A stretch of DNA of 64,000 nt from Eonycteris spelaea (Eukaryota; Chordata; Mammalia; Chiroptera; Pteropodidae). A program made the position numbers and the translations under genes. The first letter of the stretch is position 1, and every line of letters begins with the position of its first letter. This document shows positions 38,268 to 50,088 of this stretch, in pieces. The notes beneath the pieces were generated by a model, which was not told where the DNA came from, searched no databases, and worked only from the letters and a program-made list of their open reading frames with translations. The DNA is taken from the NCBI GenBank assembly GCA_003508835.1, contig PUFA01000284.1:514501-578500 (forward strand), read 5' to 3'.

Positions 38268-38844
38268 AATATTTAGACTGAGTTCACTAGGGTGAGGGTG
38301 TTTCAGTTAGACAAAGAGGATGTCAAAGGCCTAAAATCATGAAGACTTAGCATGATATTGTCACAAAGTGATACACATTGCAAACTCGCTGAAGATAAGA
38401 CTGGTGAGACAGTCAGCATCCAAGTCAATAAGAGTCCTTACATTATGTAGTATTTTTGGACTTTATTCTTAGCGATTAGAGAATGAGACTGACAATGAAG
38501 TCTAAAGTAAATATAAAGCTGTTCTCTTCAACATTGATTGTTCTATTGGACAATGGAAAGACACGACCTATTCCTCTGGATGATATTGGTTAAAGTTTAT
38601 AGTTCATCCATGTAATGATATGCTATAGGCAAAATTAAAATTCATTATATGACTCAAACATAGAAATAAGCACATGATAGTATTATGAGCTAAAAGAGAG
38701 TTTTCAACACATTATGTACTGAATCCCAGTTCTATTTCATGTATAGACAATTATTACATAAATGGGAATGCCATTTTTTTAAATTGCCTCTAAAAGCAGG
38801 ATGTGCCAAGACCATGCCTCCAGAATATTCTATCAACCTCCATT

Positions 38845-38975
38845 CAGATACTATGTAACTTTGAGCCATGTACTTAATTTCTCTGAGCCTCAGTTTATTG
38901 ATCTCTAAATTGAAGATAAATTACTGCCCAGTAGGGTTATTTTAATGATTTAATAAAATGATATGTGTGCATATG
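38845..38975 (+). repeat. MIR SINE
   Basis: 'tgtaactttgagccatgtac', 'ttaatttctctgagcctcag', 'tttattgatctctaaattga' and 'cagtagggttattttaatga' reproduce the MIR core. The 3' end runs into the adjoining microsatellite. Confidence 0.75.
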
Positions 38976-39036
38976 TGTGTGTGTTTGTGTGTAGAGAGAG
39001 AGAGAAAGAGACAGAGAAAGAGACAGAGAGAGACAA

Positions 39037-39071
<35 letters not shown>

Positions 39072-39072
39072 G
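38972..39072 (+). repeat. Compound (GT)n(GA)n(ACAG)n microsatellite
   Basis: GT units pass into GA units and then into an ACAG array at 39045-39071. Confidence 0.95.
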
Positions 39073-39519
39073 ATAGGGAGATTAATCTCTAGGAGTCAAA
39101 GAGAAAATTGGGCATCAGTACCAGATTTAAACAAACTTAATCTTTTGTTTAAAGTCTATATAAAGATAGTATTTTTCTGACATGTGTTAGTGCCTTTTTG
39201 AGGCTCAGTGGCAGGATTTATAGATCAACATGGGGTTGAAGTAAATAAACATTTTCTTTTTTTAATCTGAGAAAAACTTCTCATACTAAAGCCTTATAGC
39301 TCCTCCTTTACTATGTTATCCCAATGGTAGAAGGTTGCATTTTGTGAGGATTTAATCACTGTTTAAAGGAGTCTCTAACATTAGGAAATCAGTACTATGT
39401 CCTATCCTCTACCCGGCATTGAATAAATAGAAATGACTATTATTTTTATTATAATTTCCACATTTACTATTGCATAGAGTAATGTTCAAAATCAAATAAT
39501 TTTAGTCTGAAAAAGAGAT

Positions 39520-39680
39520 ATTCAAATACTGTCTCCACCATTTAGTAGTTCTGTAACTTTGTTCTTGTTAATCATACAGGTTATGAACACTGTGTTTCCT
39601 TATTTGTAAGGAAAAAGCTTTGTCTTGTCAAGTAGGTAATAACGATTAAATTAAAAATGGACAAGCACTCAATAGACAAT
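39520..39680 (+). repeat. Decayed MIR
   Basis: 'accatttagtagttctgtaa' followed by 'cactgtgtttccttatttgt' and 'aataacgattaaatt' follow MIR sense order with many changes. Confidence 0.4.
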
Positions 39681-40315
39681 AATTCTTGAATCACAATAAT
39701 TAGAGTCAAAAGAATTGTAGAAAAATCCCAAAGTAATTCTAATGTGTATGAAAAATGTTATACAAAAGCTTTCTTATATTATCTGCATCAGTAAAATCTA
39801 TTTTAAGCAAGTACAGTCAATGTCCGGGCTTAGAAAACTTAGAAAAACAAACAATCAAAACAGTAGTTTCACAGAAGGGGACCAAAATAATTAATAGAAT
39901 GGAATATAGAACCTAGAATAAAGGTTAAATAATAATGGCTGGTGAATTACTGGGGAAACGAAGATTTATGTGTAACTTATCAGTGACTTCCAGCAAATAA
40001 AGTTTTTGTTTGCTTTTTGCCTTTTGTTTTTTTTTTAATGAGGAAGGAATTATTTTATGCTTTTACAGAATTTCAATGGAGTAATTATTCATATTAAAGA
40101 AAGATGGGTTTGAGTTTGCCTCAGATAAATTTCTTCACAATGATATAATACAGTAATGAATTACAAAAGGAAATTTAAAAAGCTCATCTCAAGACATCAT
40201 CAAAAAGAATCATGTTAAATTTCACTATTATCTGGCTTTACTTTGGGGGAGATGAAGGTAAAAAGTAACCTAGGTTATATATATATAAGATTTATTCTAT
40301 CAAGAAAAGTTGCTT

Positions 40316-40554
40316 TCTGGAAAACCCAGCTCTATCATTTACCAGCTATGTAACTATATGCAAGTTACTTAATTTCTTTGATGTACAATTTCTTTAAATG
40401 AAAAAAATACCTTCCTTAAGATGTTGTTGTTAGACACATTGTTGATAAACACATATGCACATACATACATACATACATATATACATACATACATACATAC
40501 ATACATACATACATACATTGTAAATGCCAAGCTCATAGTAGTCATTCAAGAAAT
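40316..40554 (+). repeat. MIR SINE with an internal tetranucleotide array
   Basis: 'cagctctatcatttaccagc', 'tatgcaagttacttaatttc' and 'gttagacacattgt' form the left MIR part. 'gccaagctcatagtagtcat' followed by 'tcaagaaatg' forms the MIR 3' end. The (ACAT)n array at 40459-40517 separates the two. Confidence 0.7.
40459..40517 (+). repeat. (ACAT)n microsatellite
   Basis: About 14 ACAT units with one 'atatat' irregularity. It is embedded in a MIR. Confidence 0.97.
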
Positions 40555-40844
40555 GGTGTTAAATCATGTTTTTACCTTGTAAGTTTCTCCAGTTAGTTAC
40601 TATGCAAACATTGTTCGCTGTCCTTGCTTATTTAGAATAAAACAGAAACATAAAATACACTTAGACCTCACAATATAAATGTTTCTGAAAAGCTCATTTA
40701 TAAAATAATTGCTTATAAATATTATACCTCATTTTGTTGTGTACATTAAATAACCTTGAGATCTGAAAAACTTTGAGCAAAAGTTATACCATAATGAGTA
40801 AAGAAGTGCCATGCCTACAAATTACACTTAACATTTCAGGAAAA

Positions 40845-40846
<2 letters not shown>

Positions 40847-40876
<30 letters not shown>
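40847..40876 (+). repeat. (GT)n microsatellite
   Basis: Fifteen GT units, uninterrupted. Confidence 0.97.
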
Positions 40877-40879
<3 letters not shown>

Positions 40880-40999
40880 GAAAATTGTAAAGCAAATGTG
40901 GTCAAATGTTTATACATAGGGAATCTCAGTAAAGCACATATAGGAATTCTTTGTAGTTTTTCTGCAAGTCTAACAAATATCTTTTAAAGATTAGCCCCA

Positions 41000-42700
41000 T
41001 ATGCCTGTTTTATGAAACTAGATGTTTTGTATTTTAGTTTTTCTTAAAGAATATGTGGTACATTTCTTTTGAAGTATTAAATGTGTCACAAATATTTTGA
41101 ATCCAAGGTAAGAAAATCCAACATTGGCTAAACTATTGGCTTTTTTAATTGCCAGAGATCAAAGTATTTGTGAAGCTCTGGGGAAATTAACTTTCTCCCC
41201 TACCCATCTCTGTGATTCCTTGCAGAAGCCCCGCAAATCGCCTGTCCTGTGGGTCAGATGCTCTTTGAGTCAGACTCCCTATGGTGGAATAGAGGTTTTA
41301 GAGAAGGCACCAGAGGAAGTCTTTTATGTGTCTCCATACACCCTGAAATGCCCACTATACATTTATTCCTAGAATCTCAAATGGGAAATGCAAAACACAG
41401 CTGGAAATGAAGTTTGATTAGAAGGTCCACTATGCTTTTTGCTTTCCTTTCCATTTATCTCTTACTCTTTCGCTTATTTGAGTGCAATCTGAACCCTATC
41501 ATTCCATTATATTACTTATATTGCATTTTCATAGTTTTTAATGAACCAGTTTCTTTCTTTTCCTCTTTCCTCAAAAGCTAACTAAGTTTGAAATCAAATC
41601 AGAATTAATAAGAATTAGGAGATGTCAATGCTATCAAATACAGAAAGAAAAGAAAGGGAAATGGATAAAATTTGACAATGTTTATATATGGGAAGAGGTA
41701 GGAAAAAAAGCAGAGAAATGAGAAAGACAGGTAAAGTATGTCTGTCTCGTGACATGACATGCATTCCTCTCCCATATGTTATATATCACCTCTAGCAATT
41801 ACCATACTCCAGCTCCAAGATAGTGGGAAGCAAAGGATTTCCCTAGGGACTGTGGCTCTGCACTGGTTCTTCCCTTTCCTTTGCACCCCTACATTTAATA
41901 AAAAAAAAAAAATAAAAAAAAACACTCAAAAGCAACCAAAAGTTCACATTGGACTACTTGTTCCTCCTCCAGGCCTTATTGCTAGGCAGATTTTTTTATA
42001 GCCTATAGAAATAGTTTAGCATTAATTTGATCATGGTTTCTATTACATTCTCTTACTAAGGTACTAAAAAAGGGAATTCACAGAAATTCAGGGAGTGCCA
42101 TCAACGACATTTTCACAAATGCTAAAGAATATGATAATGGATTGCAAACTAAGTTCTTCAACTAATTTAGTTCTCCGGGTGTTAACAGAGATTAGTCATA
42201 GTGTCCAAATGTGTATGTATGTCAAATTTTTAAAAAATCAAATTCTTAACATGTAGGTCCCAAATTTGAACCATTTTACTGACTCCGTATCCATAAAAAT
42301 CTCCCTATTTTTTCATGCGCAACTCTATCCTCAACTCCTAGTAGCCCCAATACTTGTCCACTGTGGCTCATTAAGATATGTGTATGTTCCATTTCATAAT
42401 TTATCATAATGTATAACGATTTTTGCTATATAGCATAAATGTGTTTACAACGACATTTTAGACCTGCACACTTAAATCAAGTTATTTTGTCCAAATTGGG
42501 CCCCTCTAAAAATTTATGTTCTCATTTCTGGAGAGCAAGTATGAGGATAAGCTTGCCATGTAATTAGCAATCACTTGTATTATTCTCTGGAGCTTAATTT
42601 CAGAAGGACTTTATGAGCCAAGAACAGCTAAGAATATATTTTAAATAAAATAAACTGAATGTAATAGGAGGCTTTCAAAAAAAAAGTTCAAAAGATCAAG
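41000..42700. other. Unassigned sequence
   Basis: No repeat or gene recognised. The 82-codon frame at 41124-41372 has a fairly even residue composition but no motif I know. An A-rich tract lies at 41899-41921. Confidence 0.35.
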
Positions 42701-42715
42701 AAATTGTGTTTATAC

Positions 42716-43103
42716 AGGATAAGTGTATTATGCAGCTCAGGATGTCATAAAAACAAGACTATAGATTGGATGATTTTAAAAACAGTAATTTATTTTCTTT
42801 CAGTTATAGAGGCTGGAAGTCCAAGGTCAGGGTGCCAGCCTGATCCAGTTCTGGTAAGAGGTCTTTGGGCTTGCAGATGGCACCTGCTCTATGTACCCTC
42901 AGTATCCTCACATTTCACGGAAAAAGAGAGCAAGCTTTCTGTTATCTCTTCTTTAAAGGGCACTAGCCCTATCAAGAGAGCTCTACCTTCATGAACTGAC
43001 CTAAACCTAATTTCCCAAAGGCCAATCTCTAAATGCCATCTCTTTGCGGGTTATGGCTTCAACATATAAATTTTGAGGGAAGGAGACACAATTAATTTCA
43101 CAG
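42716..43103 (-). mobile_element. MLT1A-like solo LTR (ERVL-MaLR)
   Basis: The antisense MLT1A order is intact: 'taatttattttctttcagtt', 'agaggctggaagtccaaggt', 'cagggtgccagcctgatcca', 'gagagcaagctttctgttat', 'ctcttctttaaagggcacta', 'aacctaatttcccaaaggcc' and 'ttcaacatataaattttgag'. The 96-codon frame at 42704-42994 is this LTR read through. Confidence 0.8.
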
Positions 43104-43309
43104 AAATATCTAGAATTAACTGTGTTTTGGCAGTCACATTATACCGCTGACTCATCTAGAACTCAGAGGAATCTGGAAGTCTGATATCTTTTCACAATTT
43201 ACTACTGCTCAGGCCCACTCTCATCCTTTTTTGGGGCATTTGGTCTAGACCTAAGAGTGTAGACCTCTGTATTAATCAATATTCAATCTTATATTTTTGT
43301 CAAACCTTT

Positions 43310-43765
43310 GGGATGGGGGAATCCTTCCAGCTTTTTATTATCTTCACATTTAATAAGCTTGCTTTTTATATGTTCATTTGAGTCAATAACTAAAATAGTA
43401 AACATAAAGGAAAGAAGGGAGGATTGTAGGGTCTATCCATGAAAATTTTCTTATGTGTTATATAAACCCATCATCAATATCCTTTGTGTTCTGTCATTTA
43501 ATAAGTCCACCAAGCTACAATTATATACATTTTATATTTTATCTTAGTCATAAAATTGCCAGATATCTTGTAAAATGCCTTCAAAATTCCAAGTATACTA
43601 TGTCTACATCATTTTTGGACCTCTCATTCCAGTAACCCTGACAAAAATTTGAAATGAGATAAATTAATATATTTTGCTCATGATAAATTATGCTGACTCT
43701 TTTTGTTAAATGTTCTTCTTTCTAACTGTGAATATATCCTAATATAACTCTAACCCGCAATGGTG
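43310..43765 (-). mobile_element. L3/CR1-type LINE reverse-transcriptase fossil
   Basis: On the minus strand, 43575-43613 reads VDIVYLEF and then, after a small indel, KAF. This is the VDIVYLDFSKAFD reverse-transcriptase signature of CR1/L3 LINEs. Further left, the antisense of 'atcttcacatttaataagct' falls where the F(A)DD block is expected, in decayed form. To the right, 'gctcatgataaattatgctg' corresponds to the upstream part. Stops and frameshifts occur throughout. Confidence 0.6.
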
Positions 43766-44101
43766 TGTAGTTTACCTTGACTATCTACAATATTTATGCT
43801 TCAAAGAAAGGTTCTATGATGAAAAATGTTGCTCATATTTTCTTTTGGTACATGCAGATTTAATTTATTTAGTTTATTTCTATAACATGATTTTCCAAGT
43901 AACTTCTGCATTGTTTGAAACTGGATTCAACGCTTAAGAAGCTCCCAAAAGTGGTAATTAAAAGAATAGGTGAATAGCATTCTTTATGAAGCAACTAAAG
44001 GAGGTTAGTTTTTAGTTATGGAAGAAGCAACCGCTGAAGGACTTCTAAATAAGAGTCATGAGTATTCAGGAGGCCGAGCAGAGTGAGAATGTACAAGACA
44101 G

Positions 44102-44104
<3 letters not shown>

Positions 44105-44135
<31 letters not shown>

Positions 44136-44151
44136 AGAAGAAGAAGAAGAA
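44105..44151 (+). repeat. A29 run followed by (GAA)n
   Basis: Twenty-nine A bases pass directly into six GAA units. This resembles an expanded retroposon tail, but no retroposon body was recognised upstream. Confidence 0.9.
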
Positions 44152-44798
44152 CAATATAGGGAGAAACAAAGGGAAGATTCTGAAGAGAATCAGGGAAGAC
44201 AAACAGTGTTGGCTAATTATAACCTAATAGTCATTAAAAGTTTGGGGGAAACAAAAAATACCAAGGGCACAAATTGAATTGGGTAAAGATAGTTTATTAA
44301 GAGAAACATAACCAAGTGATGAGATAATTTTTAAACATTTTAGATTACAAATACACAATAGGTATAAAATTGTGGTTAACTGTGTCTCATGAGGTTATTA
44401 TTCTGAGTAAATTTAAAACTATAGGATGGTAAGGTGGACTTAGAGAAGATCGATACACTTGATATTATTAGTTATTATATACTCTCAGCCTTCAGAACCG
44501 TGTTGATGTAATTTCATTTGTAGCTTGACCGTCTACCCTAAAGTTATAGTATTTCTATCGTCTTTTTTTTAGCTTATTTTTCACAATTAAGATTTTGTAA
44601 GAAAAATTAATTTTTCAGTGGAAATTCTTATAAGTCATTGATTCTCTACCAAACAGCCTCCGACTCACTATTCCAGTTAATTTCTTGTGCGGTGTAGCTC
44701 AGCTCTCGCTCTCCTATCCAAATAATGTTTAGGTTCATATTTGCATACTCAGAAATTTGTGAAGATAATTTGCTAAAGAAAAAAGATCATTTACTTTA

Positions 44799-45011
44799 TT
44801 TTTTAATTTCATTTTTATTAAAAATTATTGGAGTGACATTGATTAATAAAATAAAATAAGTTTCAAGTGTACAATTCAATAGTATGTCTTATATATAGTG
44901 CAATGTGTGTTTACCACTCATTAGATTTCTTTCTGTCACCAAATATTTAACCCATTTTACCCTTATCTACTTCCCCCACCCTCCTGTCCTTCCCTCTGGT
45001 AACAGTCTGAG
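44799..45011 (-). mobile_element. 5'-truncated L1 3' end with 14-bp target duplication
   Basis: Antisense L1 terminus: 'attggagtgacattgattaa', 'aagtttcaagtgtacaattc', 'tgtgtttaccactcattaga' and 'cccaccctcctgtccttccc'. GATCATTTACTTTA (44785-44798) and GATCATCTACTTTA (45012-45025) flank it as a target-site duplication with one mismatch. The terminal motif is of the type I associate with bat L1s. Confidence 0.85.
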
Positions 45012-45186
45012 GATCATCTACTTTAAATTTCCAGAATTTAATGGCAAAGCACCTGAGTGCTATCTGAAATTGACTTTTGAATTCTTAGAAAGGTTCCCTC
45101 CAGCTGCCTACAGCAAAACCCTACATATCCTGAGTTTTCTTTTATCTTTTCAGAACATCAATTTATAACTACAGATGTAGGTTTAG

Positions 45187-45244
45187 AAAGAAAGGAAGGA
45201 AGGAAGGAGGAAGGAAGGAAGGAAGGAAGGAAGGAAGGAAGGAA

Positions 45245-45312
<68 letters not shown>

Positions 45313-45360
45313 CAAAGAAACAAAGAAACAAAGAAACAAAGAAACAAAGAAACAAAGAAA
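45187..45360 (+). repeat. Compound (GGAA)n(GAAA)n(GAAACAAA)n array
   Basis: Three period blocks in series: GGAA to about 45248, GAAA to about 45302, and an 8-bp GAAACAAA unit to 45360. The Phe/Leu/Ser-rich minus-strand frames are artefacts. Confidence 0.97.
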
Positions 45361-46146
45361 CTGGTATCTTAGAGTTGTTCCCCAATCATCAAAACCCCAT
45401 TTTATTGACAAATTCTATTGATTGCTCAGTCCTATTATCAATCCAATGAGAGTACATAGAGCACAGATTTAAAATATAACTCTTCTATCACCTTGTATAA
45501 ATCACTTTTGCTCACCTTCAAAGGTAGGGGTTTATGGAACCTAGAGTTAGAAAAGAAGCAAAAGGAAAGTAAAAAGTCCTTACCTTTAGTGGGGGAAATC
45601 CACTAGATTATTCTCTATCACCAAAGGAACATGATTCTCTCCTCTCTCTGTAAACTTATGTTGCCAGTTAGATTTATGGTGACAATATTTGCTGGGTCTC
45701 TAGATTGATGACTAAGTCTGAAGTTGCCCAGACTACCATTTACATTTCTTTAGAAGACTTTTTTAACTGTAGTTTTAACAACTGCTTTTGAGGAAAGGCA
45801 AATTAGGTAACTTTAAAGATCAAACTCTTGCATTTTGTGATTCTTCCTTATCATCATTATACTATGTGTACCTGACACAACCTGAAGACACACCATGATA
45901 TACCATATGTGTTTAAGGGTAAAGAACAAAATAAACTGAAGGAACTGACAGTCACCTTAAATATACCAATTTGTGTACAACTGTTGACTTTATTTCTCCT
46001 TTTCTTCAAGAACCAGAAGGTGGCATCTGACTACTTATTTTAATATTTGAGTTTATTCAAATATAGTATGCTTAGATTGAGGCTTTAAACTTATTTGTAT
46101 TATTAAGTATAAGGTTAACTCCAGAAAATTAACCCTCTGGAGAATT

Positions 46147-46169
46147 AAAAAAAAAAAAAAAAAAAAAAA
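46147..46169 (+). repeat. A23 run
   Basis: Pure A run directly after a small inverted repeat (ctccagaaaat against ctctggaga). Confidence 0.95.
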
Positions 46170-46599
46170 GATCCAAAGCAAGATATATGGAAAGGCAATA
46201 AGGTCATCTGGTCTCAAATTCACAGAGTAGATAAAAAATTGTCTTCAAATGATTATGATGTAAATATTTTTATAAAACATTTTACAGTGATTTGAACTGT
46301 TTAAACAGTAGTAAGACTATTAACATCAGAAGCTAAGAAAAAATAATATTATATTTTAAATTACTATGATGGGCTTAAATTTCAGAGATCTAATTGAATC
46401 TTAGATCTAGAATTGGGGAGAAATGCAAGGAAATGACCTTTCAACTTAGAAGGCCCATTAACTTTTCTTTTTGCCTTAGAGAGCCTTTTTTTTTTTTTTA
46501 CTGTAACTTACCGATCACAATATTCATAAAATTGAGGGAGAATAGGAAAACATAGATGAAATGTTTTAAAGATGTTTCTCTTTTTATAATTTTATTGCA

Positions 46600-47680
46600 C
46601 TTCTAAATATTCATTTATTCATTGAAAAAACACTTTTTGTTGCTATTCTGCACAAGCTCTCTGTGGTAAGCATGTTGAATATAAAGGGGAATGAGTCATG
46701 GTTCTTGTCCTCAAGTCACCCATAATACAGCCTAGAAGGCTATCACAAAGAGATAGTCAAAATTCAACACAGTGAGGACAATGATAGACAAATGCAAAAT
46801 TATGACAAAAGCTCAGAGAAAGTTATCTTCTGAGGATTACAATGAGAATAAGTAGGGAAGTCAAGGAAGAATTCTAAAAGAGCTTAACATAAACTGAATC
46901 TCAGAACATTAGCAGGAATTCTGCGGGTCTGTTAAGAAGGACGAAGTGACATTCTAGGCAAGGAACAGCAGAAAAAGTGCTGGAGGATGAAGCTGGCAGG
47001 TGCCATTTATAGATATCCTCATATGCTATATTCTGATATTTACCCTGTAAGAGTTAAGACTCCTTTGAAGGGTAATACACCAATAGGTGACATCAAATTT
47101 GAGTTTTAAAAAGATCATCCTGGTGGCATAATGAAGTTAATCACAGCAGGTTAAGACTGGAGGCAGTCAGACGAGTTAGTAATCTTTTGCATGAGATGAT
47201 GAGAGTTAAATCAAAGCAGTGTTAAAAGGACAAAGAGAAGGGAACCTCTCCTAGAACACTTTAGGTGGGAAAATTGGCAAGATTTCAAAGTCCAGTACAG
47301 TGTAGAAGAAAGGTGGGGTCAGTAGTGACACACTGATTTCTTGTATAGCTGCTGGATGGAAAGCAATATTATCAAATAAGACAGAGAATATAGGAGGAAG
47401 AAAACAAATACGCTCACATTTATAAATAGTGAGATTGAAGTGCTTGTGAGGCATCCAGGTAGAGATACTTAGTTGACAGGTGAGTATAGATTAACCTGAA
47501 GAGGTCCAGATTAGAGACATTGAGTTGCAGGTCTTTAGTAAAGGTTGGAGATGACGTGAGAATGCCAAGTTCTCTCAAATAGAATATGGCCAGGAAATTA
47601 GAGGCTCAAGAAAAATCCCTGGTGAGTTCCACCTTGCAAGAGGTCGGCAGAAAAAGTTCCCAGGGCACAACGGAGAAGTT
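46600..47680 (-). repeat. Long L2 LINE fragment
   Basis: Antisense L2 can be followed for about 1 kb. Blocks are 'tattcatttattcattgaaa', 'ttcttgtcctcaagtcaccc', 'gtgacattctaggcaaggaa', 'agttttaaaaagatcatcct', 'gaggcatccaggtagagata' and 'cctgaagaggtccagattag'. It is one of the longer continuous repeats in the window. The minus-strand frame at 47251-47454 is within it. Confidence 0.65.
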
Positions 47681-47725
47681 AATATCAATTTTTCAAACTT
47701 AACCAGTAGATTTAAAGAGAGTGTT

Positions 47726-47828
47726 TATTGATAATTTTAATAGTCTGCATTTTCCTTTTAAAAATGGCAACGAAATCCAGTAAGTTTCAGATATACAATA
47801 GTTAACCAATGTCACCATAGTAATAAAA

Positions 47829-47830
<2 letters not shown>
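47726..47830. repeat. Two L1 3' termini in inverted arrangement
   Basis: 'aacgaaatccagtaagtttc' (47767-47786) matches the antisense L1 3' terminus seen at 60546-60566. The next bases, 'agttaaccaatgtcaccata' (47799-47818), are the same terminus in the sense direction, with an A tail that runs into the next microsatellite. Both tails point outward. Confidence 0.5.
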
Positions 47831-48104
<274 letters not shown>

Positions 48105-48265
48105 TGGCAATGAGGGTTGCAGATATTTAAATGCTTGAAGTGTAAGACCCACAAATTGAAAATTTTAGGTATCCCTGAATGTTTCTCTCTTAATTTTTAT
48201 TTCTAAACAGAAATTCTAGTGAAGTTATTAATATTCTTCTTACAAATGAAAAAGTTTCCCCTTCA

Positions 48266-48290
48266 AACACACACATATATATATATATTT
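48266..48290 (+). repeat. (AC)n(AT)n dinucleotide tract
   Basis: Short AC run followed by an AT run. Confidence 0.9.
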
Positions 48291-48934
48291 TTTGTTTAAA
48301 GCCCTAAAGATTATTTTAGAGTGGCAGTGAAAAATTGGAAGAACTCTGAGAGTTTGGCTGCAGTGGAACAAAATACAACAACAGGTTTATTACCAGATGA
48401 AGAAAAATAATAAACAAATTGCTCCCTGCTTTATTAGTCAGGGGTTAGATGTATATAAATGACCATATTGCAAAATTCTACACATGAAGACAAATGGAAC
48501 AGTTTTCCTTTGGAAAATCAGACATTTCTAGTGCTTACTATTTTTCCACTGTTAAATCTGTGTTCCTGTCCTTGTCATTTCACATCTGGTATTCCTAAAC
48601 CCATTCCTCACCACCTGTCTTAGCCTTCTCTTCAATCTGTTTAAAATTTGATAGCTAAAATCATCATTAAAATCTCTTCTTTAACCACAGTACTTTCTTC
48701 CCTAAGGTTACTTTTCAATATAATTATTAGGTCTTAAATCAACACTTTCTGTGAGCCCTCAGGGACATCCTGGTAATATCTTTTTAACCTCAAACAATGT
48801 AATAAGACCTAATAAATAAATATATATATATATATTAATTGTAACAAGTGATAATTTATTGTGCTGTGCACAATTAAGACAGAAACAAAAATAGTAATAC
48901 GTAGAATGTGTATAATTATTAAAATTTTTCAAAG

Positions 48935-49100
48935 CCCTTCCACCTTATTCATTTTATTACCTTCTATCCTTTGATTGATGTTATTCTCTCCTTAAAATAA
49001 AAGAAACTGAGACCCAGATAGTTTAGGGGCCTATACAAACTCATTCAAGGTTAAAATGAATACCATAACACAGTGTTCTCAACTATCTATCCAGTACTTT
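48935..49100 (-). repeat. MIR SINE
   Basis: 'aaaagaaactgagacccaga', 'tagtttaggggcctatacaa' and 'actcattcaaggttaaaatg' match the antisense MIR core with moderate divergence. Confidence 0.5.
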
Positions 49101-49464
49101 CTCTGTTAAAGTAAAATGGTATGCTTAACACTCCCCAATATTAATGCCTGAAAGACAGGAGGCCAACATCACTGTGTGTCTATAGTACATCTGGCACTGA
49201 GCTAAATGAATTAGACAATAGTTTTTCTTAATCTTCTCAAGAACCCATCATTTCTTTTTTTCTGAGGACTAGGACACAGATAGTATATCTCCAGTAATAT
49301 TACTGATTATATAATTAATAAAGTAGTATAATTCATTTCATAAGTAATAGAGGAATCATTTGAAACTATCTTAATTCAGAGTCTGAGCTCTTTCTACCTA
49401 AGTGCACTATCTCACACAATAAAGAACGTCAAGTCCATCACCATCTCTTCTAGTTACATGATAG

Positions 49465-49600
49465 GTTTTATTGAGTGGCCATTATGTCACATATGTTTCA
49501 GACAGTAATACAGACAGAAAAAGCATCAGCCCCGACCTTAAGAGCTCCCAGTCCAGGAGGAATCAGAAATAAATAAACACAGCAGAAAATACATATGTTT
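49465..49600 (-). repeat. L2 LINE 3' end
   Basis: 'gtttcagacagtaatacaga', 'ccgaccttaagagctcccag' and 'aaataaataaacacagcaga' follow antisense L2. Confidence 0.55.
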
Positions 49601-49781
49601 CCTCTTAGATCCAAGCTTGAGAAAGCCAGCTGTTGGCCCCCAAAATCACATCACCTCAACTACAGCTCAAGCCCTGCCACTTGACACTCATGAGACAAAC
49701 ACTGGACACTGAGATCTCTAATAACGTTGATAGAGAAAAAGAAAATGAGCAAACAAACAAAATCTTCACAACTGTGCTTAC

Positions 49782-49872
49782 CCGCAGAGCTAGCTAAAGC
49801 AACAAAGCGGAGACTGTCGTCTTTCCACTTTGCACATTTTACATTGGCGGCTTTGTGGAAGAAACGCATCAT
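49782..49872 (-). other. Candidate conserved coding exon
   Basis: On the minus strand a pyrimidine-rich run 'tctagacttcctttaag' precedes 91 bases that end at 'tctgcgg' before a canonical donor 'gtaagc'. In the frame that opens with ATGATG the segment reads through without a stop (it starts MMRFFHKAANVKCAKWKDD). The other two frames contain stops. Five CpGs occur in 91 bp, whereas the surroundings are nearly CpG-free. I do not recognise the protein. It could instead be a noncoding conserved element or a chance frame. No partner exon was found in the window. Confidence 0.35.
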
Positions 49873-50088
49873 CTTAAAGGAAGTCTAGAAACTATCTTAA
49901 ACTTCCTGGCCTTGAAAACAAAGAAAAGTATATTATACAGGAATAGAAATGAAACTTTTGCATCCAGTCTGCATTATCTGTCACATGCAGTCAACAAGAT
50001 AGATAGAACCTCTGTCTTCAGTGATATTTAAGTGAAGAGTTTATGTACTCATAAGATGTTTTCTCTCTTCCTTGGGAATGTAACACTA

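Noticed and set aside
42704..42994. 96-codon open frame
   Set aside because: It is read through an antisense MLT1A-like LTR.
44050..44151. Possible processed pseudogene with poly(A) tail
   Set aside because: The long A run is real, but the upstream sequence has no coding or retroposon resemblance and no flanking duplication was found.
45158..45411. 75- and 80-codon Phe/Leu-rich frames
   Set aside because: Products of the GGAA/GAAA/GAAACAAA array in two frames.
46130..46169. Possible SINE tail (A23)
   Set aside because: No SINE body, Pol III boxes or target duplication were visible upstream.
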